In this document: positions 8,790 to 17,677 of the stretch, one piece after another | Layout: the number at the start of each line of letters is the position of its first letter | How positions within the stretch are numbered: the stretch's first letter is position 1 | DNA from: Martelella sp. NC20 | GTDB taxonomy: Bacteria > Pseudomonadota > Alphaproteobacteria > Rhizobiales > Rhizobiaceae | Length of the DNA: 64,000 bases | NCBI RefSeq assembly: GCF_013459645.1 | Contig: NZ_CP054861.1 | Coordinates: 1,786,001 to 1,850,000 of the forward strand | Reading direction: 5' to 3' | Notes under the pieces: generated by a model | Told to the model about the DNA's origin: nothing | The model's database searches: none | What the model saw: the letters and a program-made list of their open reading frames with translations, nothing else | Position numbers and translations under genes: made by a program

Positions 8790-9464
8790 TCAGCGGGTTT
8801 TCGCCCTGCGGAACCGCTGTTCCAGTACGGCGACGAGACGCACCAGCGGCAGCAGAAACACCAGATAGATGATCGCCGCGCCGATCAGCGGCGTCGGATT
8901 GGCGTAAAACGCCTGGGCGTCCTGCGCCTCCTTCAGGAGTTCGGGCATCGCGACGGTGGAGGCAAGTGCTGTATCCTTGAACATCGAGACGCAATTGCTG
9001 GTGGTCGGCGGGATCACGATCCGGATCGCCTGCGGCAGGATCACCTTCCACAAGGTGACGGGAAAGGAAAGGCCAAGGGCGGCCGCCGCCTCGAACTGGC
9101 CGTCCGGCACGCTTTCGATGCCGGAGCGGAACACCTCCGCCGAATAGGCGGCCATCACCATCGAGAACGACAGGATCGCCGAGGTCCAGGCCGAGAAGCG
9201 GATGCCGACAAAGGGAAGCGCGTAGTAGACGAGGATCAGCACCACCAGCACCGGCATGGCGCGGAACACGTCGATATAGGCGACGGTCAGAAACCGGATC
9301 GGCCTCGGCGCGTAGAGCCGGAACACGCAGATCAGCAGGCCCGCGCTGACGCCGATCAGGATGGCGAGCACGCCGAGGATCAACGTGTTCGTCAGCCCGC
9401 GCAGCAGCAACGGAATACTCGCGACGAGCACTTCGGTATTGAAGAAGGTTTCGACCAGGGTCAT
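8790..9464 (-). CDS. Polar amino acid ABC transporter permease (HisM/GlnP type)
   Basis: 224-residue inner-membrane permease of the polar-amino-acid family with about five helices. It has the conserved segment FRAMPVLVVLILVYYALP and the ATPase-docking loop EAAAALGLSFPVTLWKVILP. The ATG at 9464 was preferred over an upstream TTG. It follows the family 3 binding-protein gene. Neither a second permease nor an ATPase is encoded nearby, so it must form a homodimer and borrow an ATPase from elsewhere. Confidence 0.9.
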   Translation of the reverse strand: MTLVETFFNTEVLVASIPLLLRGLTNTLILGVLAILIGVSAGLLICVFRLYAPRPIRFLTVAYIDVFRAMPVLVVLILVYYALPFVGIRFSAWTSAILSFSMVMAAYSAEVFRSGIESVPDGQFEAAAALGLSFPVTLWKVILPQAIRIVIPPTTSNCVSMFKDTALASTVAMPELLKEAQDAQAFYANPTPLIGAAIIYLVFLLPLVRLVAVLEQRFRRAKTR

Positions 9465-9536
9465 TGGCGGCAACTTTCGGTGAGCGCGGCATGCGTTCGC
9501 CCGCGCCTCGCGGAAACAAAAGCGGTAGCAAGCGGT

Positions 9537-9560
9537 AGAGGGCGCTGTATTGCGCCCTCT
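9537..9560 (-). other. Intercistronic stem-loop between binding-protein and permease genes
   Basis: A perfect 9-bp stem (AGAGGGCGC and GCGCCCTCT) with a 6-base loop lies 10 bp after the stop codon of the binding-protein gene and about 70 bp before the permease start. No T-run follows, so it is unlikely to be a full terminator. Such hairpins behind binding-protein genes usually protect the upstream mRNA and raise binding protein over membrane components (inference). Confidence 0.6.
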
Positions 9561-9570
9561 GGGTTTCCGG

Positions 9571-10362
9571 TCAGGGGATGGCGAAGACCGTGACGGTGGA
9601 GGAGCCTGCCGGCGGCGCAGAGCCGAACCACTTTTCGTGGATCCCGGCCATCGTGCCGTCTTCCTTCATCGTGGTGATCGCCTCGTTGATGGCGTCGAGC
9701 TGCGGATGGTCCTTTGACATCATCATGCCATACTGCTCGCCGGTCTTGATCCGGCCTGCGACCGCGAAGCCCTTCATCTTGGTGAACAGGTATTCCATGC
9801 CCGGAATGTCGGAGACGGCGGCATCGACGCGGCCGGCGCCGAGATCGAGGAACATGTCCTGCTGGGCGTTGTAGCCCTTGACCGCCTTGATGCCGAGGCC
9901 GGCTTCGTTGTCGCTGACCCACTTCGCGCCGGTCGAGCCGGAGAGCACGCCGACGATCTTGCCCTTCAGGTCTTCGGTGCCGGAGAGTTCGACGCCCTCC
10001 TTGACGGCAATGCCCATGTCGGAATCGTAATAGGGCTGGGTGAAGGACTGCGACTGCAGGCGCTCTTCGGTGATCGTGATCGACGAGATCGCGCCATCGA
10101 TACGGCCCGACGTGGTGGCCGCGAACAGCGCCTGGAAACCGTAATCGGCGATTTCCGGCTCGAGGCCGGCGCGCCTGGCGGCTTCGGTGGCGATATCGAC
10201 CTCGAAGCCCTCGAAGGCGCCGCTGGCATTCTTGTATTCGAATGGCGGGTTGCTGGGATAGGCGCCGATCTGGAAGGTTTCGGCGGCGGCGGCGGAAAGA
10301 CCTCCGGCGGCAAGGCCGATTGCCGTTGCAAGCATGATGGCGTGGCGGCGGGTAAGCATCAT
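9571..10362 (-). CDS. Family 3 solute-binding protein (amino-acid type)
   Basis: 263-residue periplasmic protein with a signal peptide (about residues 1-27, ending SAAAAE). The mature part has the family 3 signature: NPPFEYKNASGAFEGFEVDI, then a second-lobe segment near VGVLSGSTGAKWV. Start: ATGATG at 10362, preceded by GGGAGAAT as ribosome binding site. The neighbouring PLP enzyme suggests that the ligand is an amino acid or an amino compound, possibly a sulfur-containing one. This is inference from context. Confidence 0.92.
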   Translation of the reverse strand: MMLTRRHAIMLATAIGLAAGGLSAAAAETFQIGAYPSNPPFEYKNASGAFEGFEVDIATEAARRAGLEPEIADYGFQALFAATTSGRIDGAISSITITEERLQSQSFTQPYYDSDMGIAVKEGVELSGTEDLKGKIVGVLSGSTGAKWVSDNEAGLGIKAVKGYNAQQDMFLDLGAGRVDAAVSDIPGMEYLFTKMKGFAVAGRIKTGEQYGMMMSKDHPQLDAINEAITTMKEDGTMAGIHEKWFGSAPPAGSSTVTVFAIP

Positions 10363-10402
10363 TTTTTATTCTCCCTCTGGTGGTGACCGCATGCGGTTGG
10401 GT

Positions 10403-10424
10403 GGCGGCGTATTTTTATGCCGCC
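10403..10424 (-). other. Intercistronic stem-loop upstream of the family 3 binding-protein gene
   Basis: GGCGGC and GCCGCC pair around an AT-rich loop in the 76-bp gap between the PLP enzyme gene and the binding-protein gene. In transcription direction the loop is A-rich and no T-run follows the stem. It is more likely an mRNA-processing or stability element than a terminator. Confidence 0.4.
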
Positions 10425-10438
10425 GGCATCATGACGCT

Positions 10439-11716
10439 TCATCTTGCGTGGGCGGCGATGACTTCGCCCAGCACGGCGTCGAAGCGTCCGATTTCTTCAA
10501 GCGTATTGTAGTGCAGAAGCGAAACGCGCACGGCGCCGCTGTCCATCGTGAGGCCAAGGCGCGCCATCAGGCGCGGCGCGAACATGTGGCCGTCGCGGAT
10601 GCCGATGCGCCTCTTGCCCATCTCCACCGAAAGCGTTTTCGGCTTCAGGCCGGGGATGTTGAAGCAGATCGTCGGTACCCGGCGCTCCAGCCTGTCGCTG
10701 TCGGAAATGCCGTAGATCACCGCGCCGTGGCGCTTCAGAACGGAAATCATTTCCTTCGCCAGGATCATCTCGTAGTCGCGGATCGCGCCCATCGCAGCGG
10801 CAATCGTCTGGCGGCGGCTGTGCTCGCCCGATGGCAGGAACCGCTCGCCGACGCTTTCGAGGTAGCGCACGGCGGCATCCATGCCCGCGACATTCTCGTA
10901 GGGGAAGGTGCCGACCTCGATCTTGTAGGGCGGAACGTCAGGGATGAAATCCTCCTTGAAGGTCGGAAGCCTGCAGAGCGCCTCATATCGCCCCCACAGA
11001 AACCCCATATGCGGGGAGAAGTTCTTGTAGCCGGAGCAGACCAGATAATCGCAATCCCAGGCCTTGACGTCGATCAGCCCGTGCGGCCCGAAATGGACGC
11101 TGTCGAGGAACACCTCTGCGCCCGCGGCATGGGCGATGCGGCCGACGGCGGCGACATCGACGATCGTGCCGATCGCATGGGAGGTGGCCGTGCAGGCCAC
11201 CAGCCGGGTGCGTTCGTTGACCAGCGGCTTCAGGTCTTCGGGATCGAGCGTTCCGTCGTCCCGCATCCGCCACCAGACGATTTTCGCGCCGTCTTCCTCC
11301 AGCGCCAGCCAGGTGGCGATATTGGCGTCGTGGTCCATGTCGGTGACCACGATCTCGTGGCGCTCACCCAGCATTCTGGCGATGCCGAGGCTGACGAGGC
11401 GGATGAACGAGGTGGCGTTGAGGCCGAAGGAAATCTCCTCCGGACGATCGGCATTGATGAGCACGGCAACGCTTTCGCGCGCGGCCTCCAGGCCGGCATC
11501 GACGCGGGCGCTGTGCTCGTAGCTTGCCATGCGCTGGACGTTGCTGTCGATCAGATGGTTGGTGACCGCGTCCACCACGCTCTGCGGCACCTGCGCGCCG
11601 CCGGCGTTTTCGAGGAAGATGAAATCGCCCGCTTTGGCGATCGCCGGAAACAGGCGGCGAATCTCGTCGACCGGAAAGCTGTTGCTGAGCGGGGGGGATT
11701 CGGTCTGCATATTCAT
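10439..11716 (-). CDS. Class V aminotransferase / cysteine-desulfurase-like PLP enzyme (TIGR01976-like)
   Basis: 425-residue fold-type I PLP enzyme. The Schiff-base lysine is K231 in [10 protein letters not shown], the cofactor-ring aspartate D205 lies in [11 protein letters not shown], and the TSH motif is at 178-180. The C-terminal region with the [20 protein letters not shown] segment is characteristic of the cysteine desulfurase-like family TIGR01976, whose substrate is not established. The start at 11716 follows a weak AGGG site; the upstream extension reads as noncoding. As first gene of the run with an amino-acid-type binding protein, it probably acts on the imported compound, by beta-elimination, desulfuration or deamination. 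Confidence 0.85.
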   Translation of the reverse strand: MNMQTESPPLSNSFPVDEIRRLFPAIAKAGDFIFLENAGGAQVPQSVVDAVTNHLIDSNVQRMASYEHSARVDAGLEAARESVAVLINADRPEEISFGLNATSFIRLVSLGIARMLGERHEIVVTDMDHDANIATWLALEEDGAKIVWWRMRDDGTLDPEDLKPLVNERTRLVACTATSHAIGTIVDVAAVGRIAHAAGAEVFLDSVHFGPHGLIDVKAWDCDYLVCSGYKNFSPHMGFLWGRYEALCRLPTFKEDFIPDVPPYKIEVGTFPYENVAGMDAAVRYLESVGERFLPSGEHSRRQTIAAAMGAIRDYEMILAKEMISVLKRHGAVIYGISDSDRLERRVPTICFNIPGLKPKTLSVEMGKRRIGIRDGHMFAPRLMARLGLTMDSGAVRVSLLHYNTLEEIGRFDAVLGEVIAAHAR

Positions 11717-11895
11717 TGGGTTACCCTGTGTCGTTCCCGGCCGGCGACGCACTGCCGCCTGCCTGCATGTTTTTATTTTGATTATTTGATCACAGGATAT
11801 TTCAAATTTCAACTATCTCTTTCGAGAGCATGCGCGAGCAAGTCCACGAAAACTGGCCAGCGGATTTCCGTCCGGGCGCGCGAACAACAAAGCCA

Positions 11896-12044
11896 GAGCC
11901 TGTTTGCGCTTCGACGTAATGCGAACAGGCTCCGGCAGGCATAGAGCATTTCACAGTCAGGTGGAATCATCCGACGTCCGTGAAAATGCGTCAAAGCAAA
12001 TAGACGGAGCGGGTCTGCGTTTGCGTGAAACGCGGTGCCGCTCC
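11896..12044. repeat. Two intergenic inverted repeats in the 345-bp gap between the PLP enzyme and SRPBCC genes
   Basis: The gap 11717-12061 has no credible gene. It holds one hairpin at 11896-11932 (GAGCCTGTT and its complement GAACAGGCTC). A second, two-part hairpin is at 12006-12044: outer arms GGAGCGG and CCGCTCC, inner arms GCGTTT and AAACGC around GCGTG. A shorter inverted pair (GAGCATTTCAC, GTGAAAATGC) lies between them. This modular palindrome style is common between genes in rhizobial chromosomes. The AT-rich part near 11770-11815 probably carries the promoter of the PLP enzyme operon. Confidence 0.55.
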
Positions 12045-12061
12045 AGTCGATTCTCTATCGT

Positions 12062-12529
12062 TCAGGCCGCTTTCGGCTTGGCGAAAACGTCGAGGCCGCG
12101 TCCGGTTTCGAGATATGACTTCATGCTCGACAGCACGATTGGCCAACCCTTGGTCACGCCGGTTTCCATGCCGCTGCCGATCACAAGGTCATCATGGGTC
12201 ACGGTGAGCTTCACCATTTCCTCATAGGGTTCGATGTCGAAGGTCACCCGGCTATAGGCCTCGGGGTCCTGCGCCTCGGATTCATTTGCCCAGCTTATGA
12301 CCAGGCGAGACGGCGGGCTGCTTTCGATCACCTCGCCGACGAGCTGGACCTTGCGGGTCTCGCTGGCGCTGACATGCTGCCATCGCGATCCCGGCCGCCA
12401 GTCGTCGGACACGTTTTCGTGGCCCCAGTATCGGCGCGTCACGTCAGGCTTGGTAATAGCCTCGAACACTTTTTCCGGCGTCGAGACGATATAGGTCACA
12501 TAGACGAAGCGGGTCTTTTCCTTGGTCAT
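12062..12529 (-). CDS. SRPBCC / AHSA1-domain protein
   Basis: 155-residue single-domain protein of the START-like SRPBCC fold, AHSA1 type. It has the usual FVYVTYIVSTPEKVFEAIT opening, a tryptophan near residue 35 (TRRYWGHE), and the C-terminal helix GWPIVLSSMKSYLETG. The ATG overlaps the ArsR stop (ATGA), the very common ArsR-SRPBCC pair of alphaproteobacteria. Members of these pairs are thought to bind hydrophobic ligands, but no reaction is established. Cytoplasmic. Confidence 0.9.
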   Translation of the reverse strand: MTKEKTRFVYVTYIVSTPEKVFEAITKPDVTRRYWGHENVSDDWRPGSRWQHVSASETRKVQLVGEVIESSPPSRLVISWANESEAQDPEAYSRVTFDIEPYEEMVKLTVTHDDLVIGSGMETGVTKGWPIVLSSMKSYLETGRGLDVFAKPKAA

Positions 12530-12846
12530 TCGCTGTCTCCTTCGAGTTCTGTCTTGAGGTCATGCAGCAGGCCGAGTCGCTGGTGCTCGAACTTGCGTAT
12601 CCACCGCTCGTAGACTTCGTAGAGCGGAACCGGGTTGATGAAATGGAGCCGCTCCCGCCCGCGCCGGACGCTGGTGACGAGATTGGCGCGCTCCAGCAGG
12701 CCGAGATGCTGCGTGGCCGACTGGCGGGTCATGTCGAGGTTTTCGCAGAGCTGGCCGAGGGTCTGGCCGTTCCGCTCGCACAGAAGATCGAGCAGTTTGC
12801 GGCGTGTCGGATCGGCCAGCGCCTTGAAAACGGTGTCGGTATCCAT
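12526..12846 (-). CDS. ArsR-family transcriptional regulator
   Basis: 106-residue winged-helix repressor: KALADPTRRKLLDLLCERNG, recognition helix region MTRQSATQHLGLLERANLV, wing RRGRERLHFINP. No cysteine-rich metal site is visible, so it belongs to the non-metal ArsR group paired with SRPBCC proteins. A start six codons further upstream (12864) is possible; the MDTD start is preferred because it matches the family length. A 20-bp inverted repeat about 30 bp upstream (12873-12892) is a likely operator. Confidence 0.9.
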   Translation of the reverse strand: MDTDTVFKALADPTRRKLLDLLCERNGQTLGQLCENLDMTRQSATQHLGLLERANLVTSVRRGRERLHFINPVPLYEVYERWIRKFEHQRLGLLHDLKTELEGDSE

Positions 12847-12872
12847 GGGTCTCACTTTCAACATTCATCATT

Positions 12873-12892
12873 ATGCAGGTATTTGCCTGCAT
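12873..12892. promoter_or_regulatory. Inverted repeat, candidate ArsR operator
   Basis: ATGCAGG and CCTGCAT form a 7-bp inverted repeat separated by 6 bases, directly upstream of the ArsR/SRPBCC operon. Position and symmetry suit autorepression by the ArsR dimer. Confidence 0.5.
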
Positions 12893-13073
12893 GTAAAGCG
12901 CAGTTTTTTACCTGCCTTTTAGCTCGGCTCCACGGAATCCGGTTTCGTCAAATCGGTGCGCAAAAATCCAGAACATTGGACAATGCCGTCCGATCGCCCG
13001 ACATTCCAGACTGGCATATCCGCGACAGGAAGTCGGAAAACGCGATGGCCGAGGCTCACGTCGGGTTTTGAGA

Positions 13074-13832
13074 CTATTCGGCCGCCCGCGCCTGCTTCAG
13101 CCCGGCGGCAACGCCGGCCGAAAGCACCATCGCATCCGAGGCGATGAGATAGAAGCTGATGCCCGCCGCTGACCATTTGCCGATGTCGGCGCCATCGGGC
13201 CGGAAAATGCCGACCGTCTTGCCGGCGGCGCGCGCGGCATCAGTGATCCGGCGGATCGCGGCGTCGAGCCTGTCGGCGTTTTCCGGTCCCATGGCATCGA
13301 TCGAGACCGACAGGTCGCCGGGGCCGATGAAAATCACGTCCACCCCTTCGACAGCCGCGATCTCCCCGATATCGGCGAGCCCCTCGGCGGTTTCGATCTG
13401 GATGGCGAGGACGATTGTGTCATTGGCCGATTTCAGGAGTTCAGAAATGCGGTAGCCGTAGCCCGCTGCCCGTCCCGGCCCGACGCCGCGCCGACCCGCT
13501 GGCGGGAACCGGGTCGCGGCAACGGCGGCCCGCGCCTCATCGGCGCTCGAGACGCGCGGCACCAGCACGCCGGCCGCCCCCGCATCGAGCGCGCTGGCGA
13601 TCGCTTCGGGCGCATGACCCGGCACCCGCACCATGGCGGGGACGCGGTGCAGGTCGGCGGCGCGGATCATCTCCTCCACCCGTTCGCGGCCGATCTGGGC
13701 ATGCTCGCAGTCTATGCAGATGAAATCCGGTCCGGCCGCGGCGGTGATTTCCACCGCCACCGGATGCGGGATCGCCGCGAATGTCCCGACCACGCGGTCG
13801 AACGCGATGCATGTCTGGCGAAAGCCGCTCAT
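13074..13832 (-). CDS. HpcH/HpaI-family aldolase
   Basis: 252-residue class II aldolase of the HpcH/HpaI (2-dehydro-3-deoxyglucarate / 4-hydroxy-2-oxovalerate) family, (beta/alpha)8 fold. Visible elements are DFICIDCEHAQIG (catalytic and metal region), PRVSSADEARAAV, the QIETAEGL metal-ligand motif and FIGPGDLSVSI. Members split 2-oxo-3-hydroxy acids, giving pyruvate plus an aldehyde. The start at 13832 has a GGAGG site. It lies 31 bp downstream of the last ABC gene of the oligopeptide-type importer and is probably in that operon, which suggests the imported compound is degraded to a 2-keto-3-hydroxy acid. Confidence 0.9.
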   Translation of the reverse strand: MSGFRQTCIAFDRVVGTFAAIPHPVAVEITAAAGPDFICIDCEHAQIGRERVEEMIRAADLHRVPAMVRVPGHAPEAIASALDAGAAGVLVPRVSSADEARAAVAATRFPPAGRRGVGPGRAAGYGYRISELLKSANDTIVLAIQIETAEGLADIGEIAAVEGVDVIFIGPGDLSVSIDAMGPENADRLDAAIRRITDAARAAGKTVGIFRPDGADIGKWSAAGISFYLIASDAMVLSAGVAAGLKQARAAE

Positions 13833-13863
13833 GATGTCCTCCGGAATGCGAATTGTCGCGGTG

Positions 13864-14693
<830 letters not shown>

Positions 14694-14697
<4 letters not shown>

Positions 14698-15554
14698 CGC
14701 GAAACCTCCCCGATCTCGGCGCGTAACTGCGCAAAAACCGCGTCGGGCACCGGCGTCAGCCCCGCATCCGGCCGGTCGTAGCGCGGGCCTGCGGCAATCA
14801 GCGCGCGCGTATAGGCATGGGCGGGCGCGGTCAGCACCTGCGCCGTCGGCCCGGCCTCGATCACCCGGCCGGCATAAAGCAGGGTGACGCTGTCGCAGAT
14901 CTGCGCGACCACGCCGAGATCGTGGGTGACGAACAGCACGGCGGTTCCGTGCGCCTGCTGCATCTGCCGGATCAGGCGGAGGATCTGCTTTTGCACGGTG
15001 ACGTCGAGGGCCGTCGTCGGCTCGTCGGCAACCACCAGCTTCGGCCGCATGGCAAAGGCCGCGGCAATCAGCACGCGCTGGCGCATGCCGCCGGAAAGCT
15101 CGTGCGGGAAGGCGCGCATCACCCGTTCCGGGTCGCGGATATAGACTTCCTCCAGCATTGAAAGCGCGGTTGTGCGGGCGTCCTTGCCGCTCATGCCGCG
15201 CTTCAGCCGCAGCCCGTCGGTCAGTTGCGCCTCGATCCGGCGGCCGGGATTGAGCGCGGTCTGTGGGTCCTGCGGGATCAGGGTGATCTCGTTGCCCATG
15301 ATCTCCCGCAGCGCGCGGCCCGGCAGCGACAGCAGGTCGCGGCCCTCGAAGCGGATATGCCCGCCGGTGACCTTCACGGTCGCCGGCAGCATGGCGAGCA
15401 GCGCCTTGGCGATGGTCGACTTGCCGGCCCCGCTTTCGCCCACAAGCCCGCGCACCTCGCCGGGCGCAAGGCTCAGCGAAACATCGGAGAGGACGGGGCG
15501 GTTGCCGTCGCGGAGCGAAACAGCGCTCAGCGCCTCAATGGTTAGCAAGGTCAT
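14694..15554 (-). CDS. Oligopeptide/dipeptide-type ABC transporter ATPase (DppD/OppD-like)
   Basis: 286-residue ATPase with Walker A GESGAGKST (39-47), signature LSGGMRQR and Walker B LVVADEPTTALD. The start at 15554 overlaps the permease stop in an ATGA. The C terminus (AHAYTRALIAAGPRYDRP) matches the family. Together with the next gene it completes a five-component importer. Confidence 0.93.
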
Positions 15555-16441
15555 CGCCGCATCACCGGATCGAGCGCCCGGCGCAAGCCGTTGCCGAGCT
15601 GGTTGAAGGAAAGCACGGTGACGAGCAGCATGCAGAGCGGCGCCACCAGCACCCACGGCGTGTGATGGATGGTCTGGCGGCCGGCCGCGATCATGCCGCC
15701 CCAGGTCGGGCTGTCTGAGGAAACGGAGAGGCCGACAAAGGAAAGTATAGCTTCGACCACTACCGCAATCCCCATTTCGAGGCTCAGAAGTGCCACGAAG
15801 ACCGGCATGATATTGGGCACGATCTCCTTGACGAGGATCTGCATGCGCGAAAAGCCGACCGTGCGCGCCGCCGTCACGTAATCCATGCCGCCCTGCGCGA
15901 TGGTCTCGGCGCGCACCACCCGACAGAAACGGGTCCAGTCGATGATCACGATCGCCGCGATCACCGAATGGAGGCCTGCGCCAAGGACGGCGACCAGCAG
16001 CACCGAGAGCAGGACCGGCGGAAACGCCATCCAGATATCGACGAGGCGGGAGATCACCCGGTCGGTCCAGCCGCCATACCAGCCGGCAAGCAGGCCGAGC
16101 AGCGAACCCAGTATCGCGGCAAGGCCGGCAGCGATCACGGCGACCGTGAGTGCGGTTCGGGTGCCGTAGATCAGCCGGGACAGCACATCGCGGCCAAGAT
16201 CGTCGGTGCCGAGATAATAGCCGGGCTCGGCGCCCGGCCAGGTGACCGGCGGCACCCGCGAGAGCATCAGGTCCTGTTCCAGCGGGTTGTGCGGGGCGAT
16301 CAGCGGCGCGAACACGGCGATCAGGAACAAGAGCGCGATCACGCCGCCGCCCCACAGCACGCGCTGTTCGCCGAGAAGGGCGGACAGCAGGGGATGCCGT
16401 TTCTTGAGCGCCGCGCTGGTAGCAAGCGTGGTGTCAGCCAT
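15551..16441 (-). CDS. Oligopeptide/dipeptide-type ABC permease (DppC-like)
   Basis: 296-residue permease: a cytoplasmic N-terminal tail, first membrane helix near residues 32-50, then FGTDDL-type segment YYLGTDDLGRDVLSR characteristic of DppC/OppC. The ATPase-docking loop is YVTAARTVGFSRMQILVKEI. The start overlaps the end of the DppB-like gene by 8 bp. Confidence 0.93.
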   Translation of the reverse strand: MADTTLATSAALKKRHPLLSALLGEQRVLWGGGVIALLFLIAVFAPLIAPHNPLEQDLMLSRVPPVTWPGAEPGYYLGTDDLGRDVLSRLIYGTRTALTVAVIAAGLAAILGSLLGLLAGWYGGWTDRVISRLVDIWMAFPPVLLSVLLVAVLGAGLHSVIAAIVIIDWTRFCRVVRAETIAQGGMDYVTAARTVGFSRMQILVKEIVPNIMPVFVALLSLEMGIAVVVEAILSFVGLSVSSDSPTWGGMIAAGRQTIHHTPWVLVAPLCMLLVTVLSFNQLGNGLRRALDPVMRR

Positions 16442-17441
16442 GTTTCAGCCTCGGATTGAAGAAATTGCCGGCAAGATCGATGGCGATGTTGATCAGCACG
16501 AAGATCAGGCCGAACATCAGCACGATCCCCTGGATCAGCGGCAGGTCGCGGTTGATGACCGCGTCGATCGCCATATTGCCGATGCCAGGATAGGAAAATA
16601 TTCTCTCCACGATCACCGTGCCGCCGATCATGAAGGTGAACTGCACCCCGGTCAGCGTCAGGGTGGGGCCGATGGCGTTGCGCAGCGTCTCCTGCACCAC
16701 GAGCCGGGTTTCGGACATGCCCTTCAGCCGCGCCAGCAGCACGTAATCCTGCAGCATCGCCTCGTTCAGCGCTTCTTTCAGCGTGCGGATGATCACCGCG
16801 GCAAGCGGCAGGCCGAGCGCCAGCACCGGCATGACCATATGCGACAGCACATTGGCAAACAGCGAGAACCGCAGCGTCACAAGGCTTTCGATCAGATAGA
16901 AATTGGTGGTGAAATCGCCCGAAAGCGATGGGTCGACGCGCCCGGATGTCGGGAAGATCGGAAAAGCGACGCCGAGCACCAGCACCAGAAGCAGCGCCCA
17001 GACGAAATCCGGCACGGCCAGAAACAGCCCGTTCAGCACGTCGATGAACGATTCCAGCGGCGTGCGGCGGGCAAGGGTCGCGAGGATGGCGATCAGCCCG
17101 CCGCCGGCCACGCCGAAGACCAGCGCGGCGAAGGCAAGCTCCAGCGTCGCGGGAAGGCGTTCCATCAGCAGCGACAGCACCGGCCGCTTCAGCGAGATCG
17201 AGGTGCCGAAATCGCCCGAGACCATCTCCCGCATCCACACGCCGAACTGCACCGGAATGCTCGAATCGAGACCGTATTTGACCCGGAGCGCCAGAATGTC
17301 ATCGGCCGATGCGCCCGGCGATATCATCATCGCGATCGGATCGCCCGGAACGACCCTGAGCAGACAGAAGACGATGACCGCGACGCCGAACAGCGTCACG
17401 GCCGCCATCATGGCCCGGTTGAAAATTCCGGTGACAGACAT
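16434..17441 (-). CDS. Oligopeptide/dipeptide-type ABC permease (DppB-like)
   Basis: 335-residue permease with the DppB N terminus (RAMMAAVTLFGVAVIVFCLL, then RVVPGDP) and the docking loop YVLLARLKGMSETRLVVQET. The ATG at 17441 has a CGGAG site; an in-frame TTG 24 bases upstream lacks one. A 235-bp gap containing a long palindromic repeat separates it from the binding-protein gene upstream in the operon. Confidence 0.92.
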   Translation of the reverse strand: MSVTGIFNRAMMAAVTLFGVAVIVFCLLRVVPGDPIAMMISPGASADDILALRVKYGLDSSIPVQFGVWMREMVSGDFGTSISLKRPVLSLLMERLPATLELAFAALVFGVAGGGLIAILATLARRTPLESFIDVLNGLFLAVPDFVWALLLVLVLGVAFPIFPTSGRVDPSLSGDFTTNFYLIESLVTLRFSLFANVLSHMVMPVLALGLPLAAVIIRTLKEALNEAMLQDYVLLARLKGMSETRLVVQETLRNAIGPTLTLTGVQFTFMIGGTVIVERIFSYPGIGNMAIDAVINRDLPLIQGIVLMFGLIFVLINIAIDLAGNFFNPRLKHG

Positions 17442-17528
17442 GAATACTCCGCCGCATTTCTTCAAGTTTAAAGGAGGAGAGCGGTGCTCTGCTCCAGCCT
17501 TGTTCTAAAACCCTCTCCCCCTCTCCGC

Positions 17529-17607
17529 GTCACCCTCGGGCTTGACCCGAGGGTCCAGGCAGCACTTTCCGTGTGGCCTGGATGCTCGGGTCAAGCCCGA
17601 GCATGAC
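17529..17607. repeat. Composite palindromic intergenic repeat, able to form one long hairpin
   Basis: Two 32-base arms (17529-17560 and 17576-17607) are near-perfect reverse complements around a 15-base spacer. Each arm contains its own imperfect palindrome (CCTCGGGCTTGACCCGAGG and GCTCGGGTCAAGCCCGAGC) flanked by CCAGGC/GCCTGG and GTCA/TGAC. Elements with this CTCGGGTCAAGCCCGAG core recur between genes in alphaproteobacteria. Here it lies between the binding-protein and permease genes of one operon, where it would form a stable structure in the mRNA. Confidence 0.75.
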
Positions 17608-17677
17608 TCATGAGAAGGTGGCGTCTGTTGAGACACTGGGACAGGCGGCACCATGCCTGCAGCCCGTGCCTAAAAGC

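Noticed and set aside
11775..11795. FNR/FixK-like box (TTGATTATTTGATCA) before the PLP enzyme operon
   Set aside because: The second half-site does not fit TTGAT-N4-ATCAA and the inverted arms are only 4 bp; not better than chance in this AT-rich stretch.
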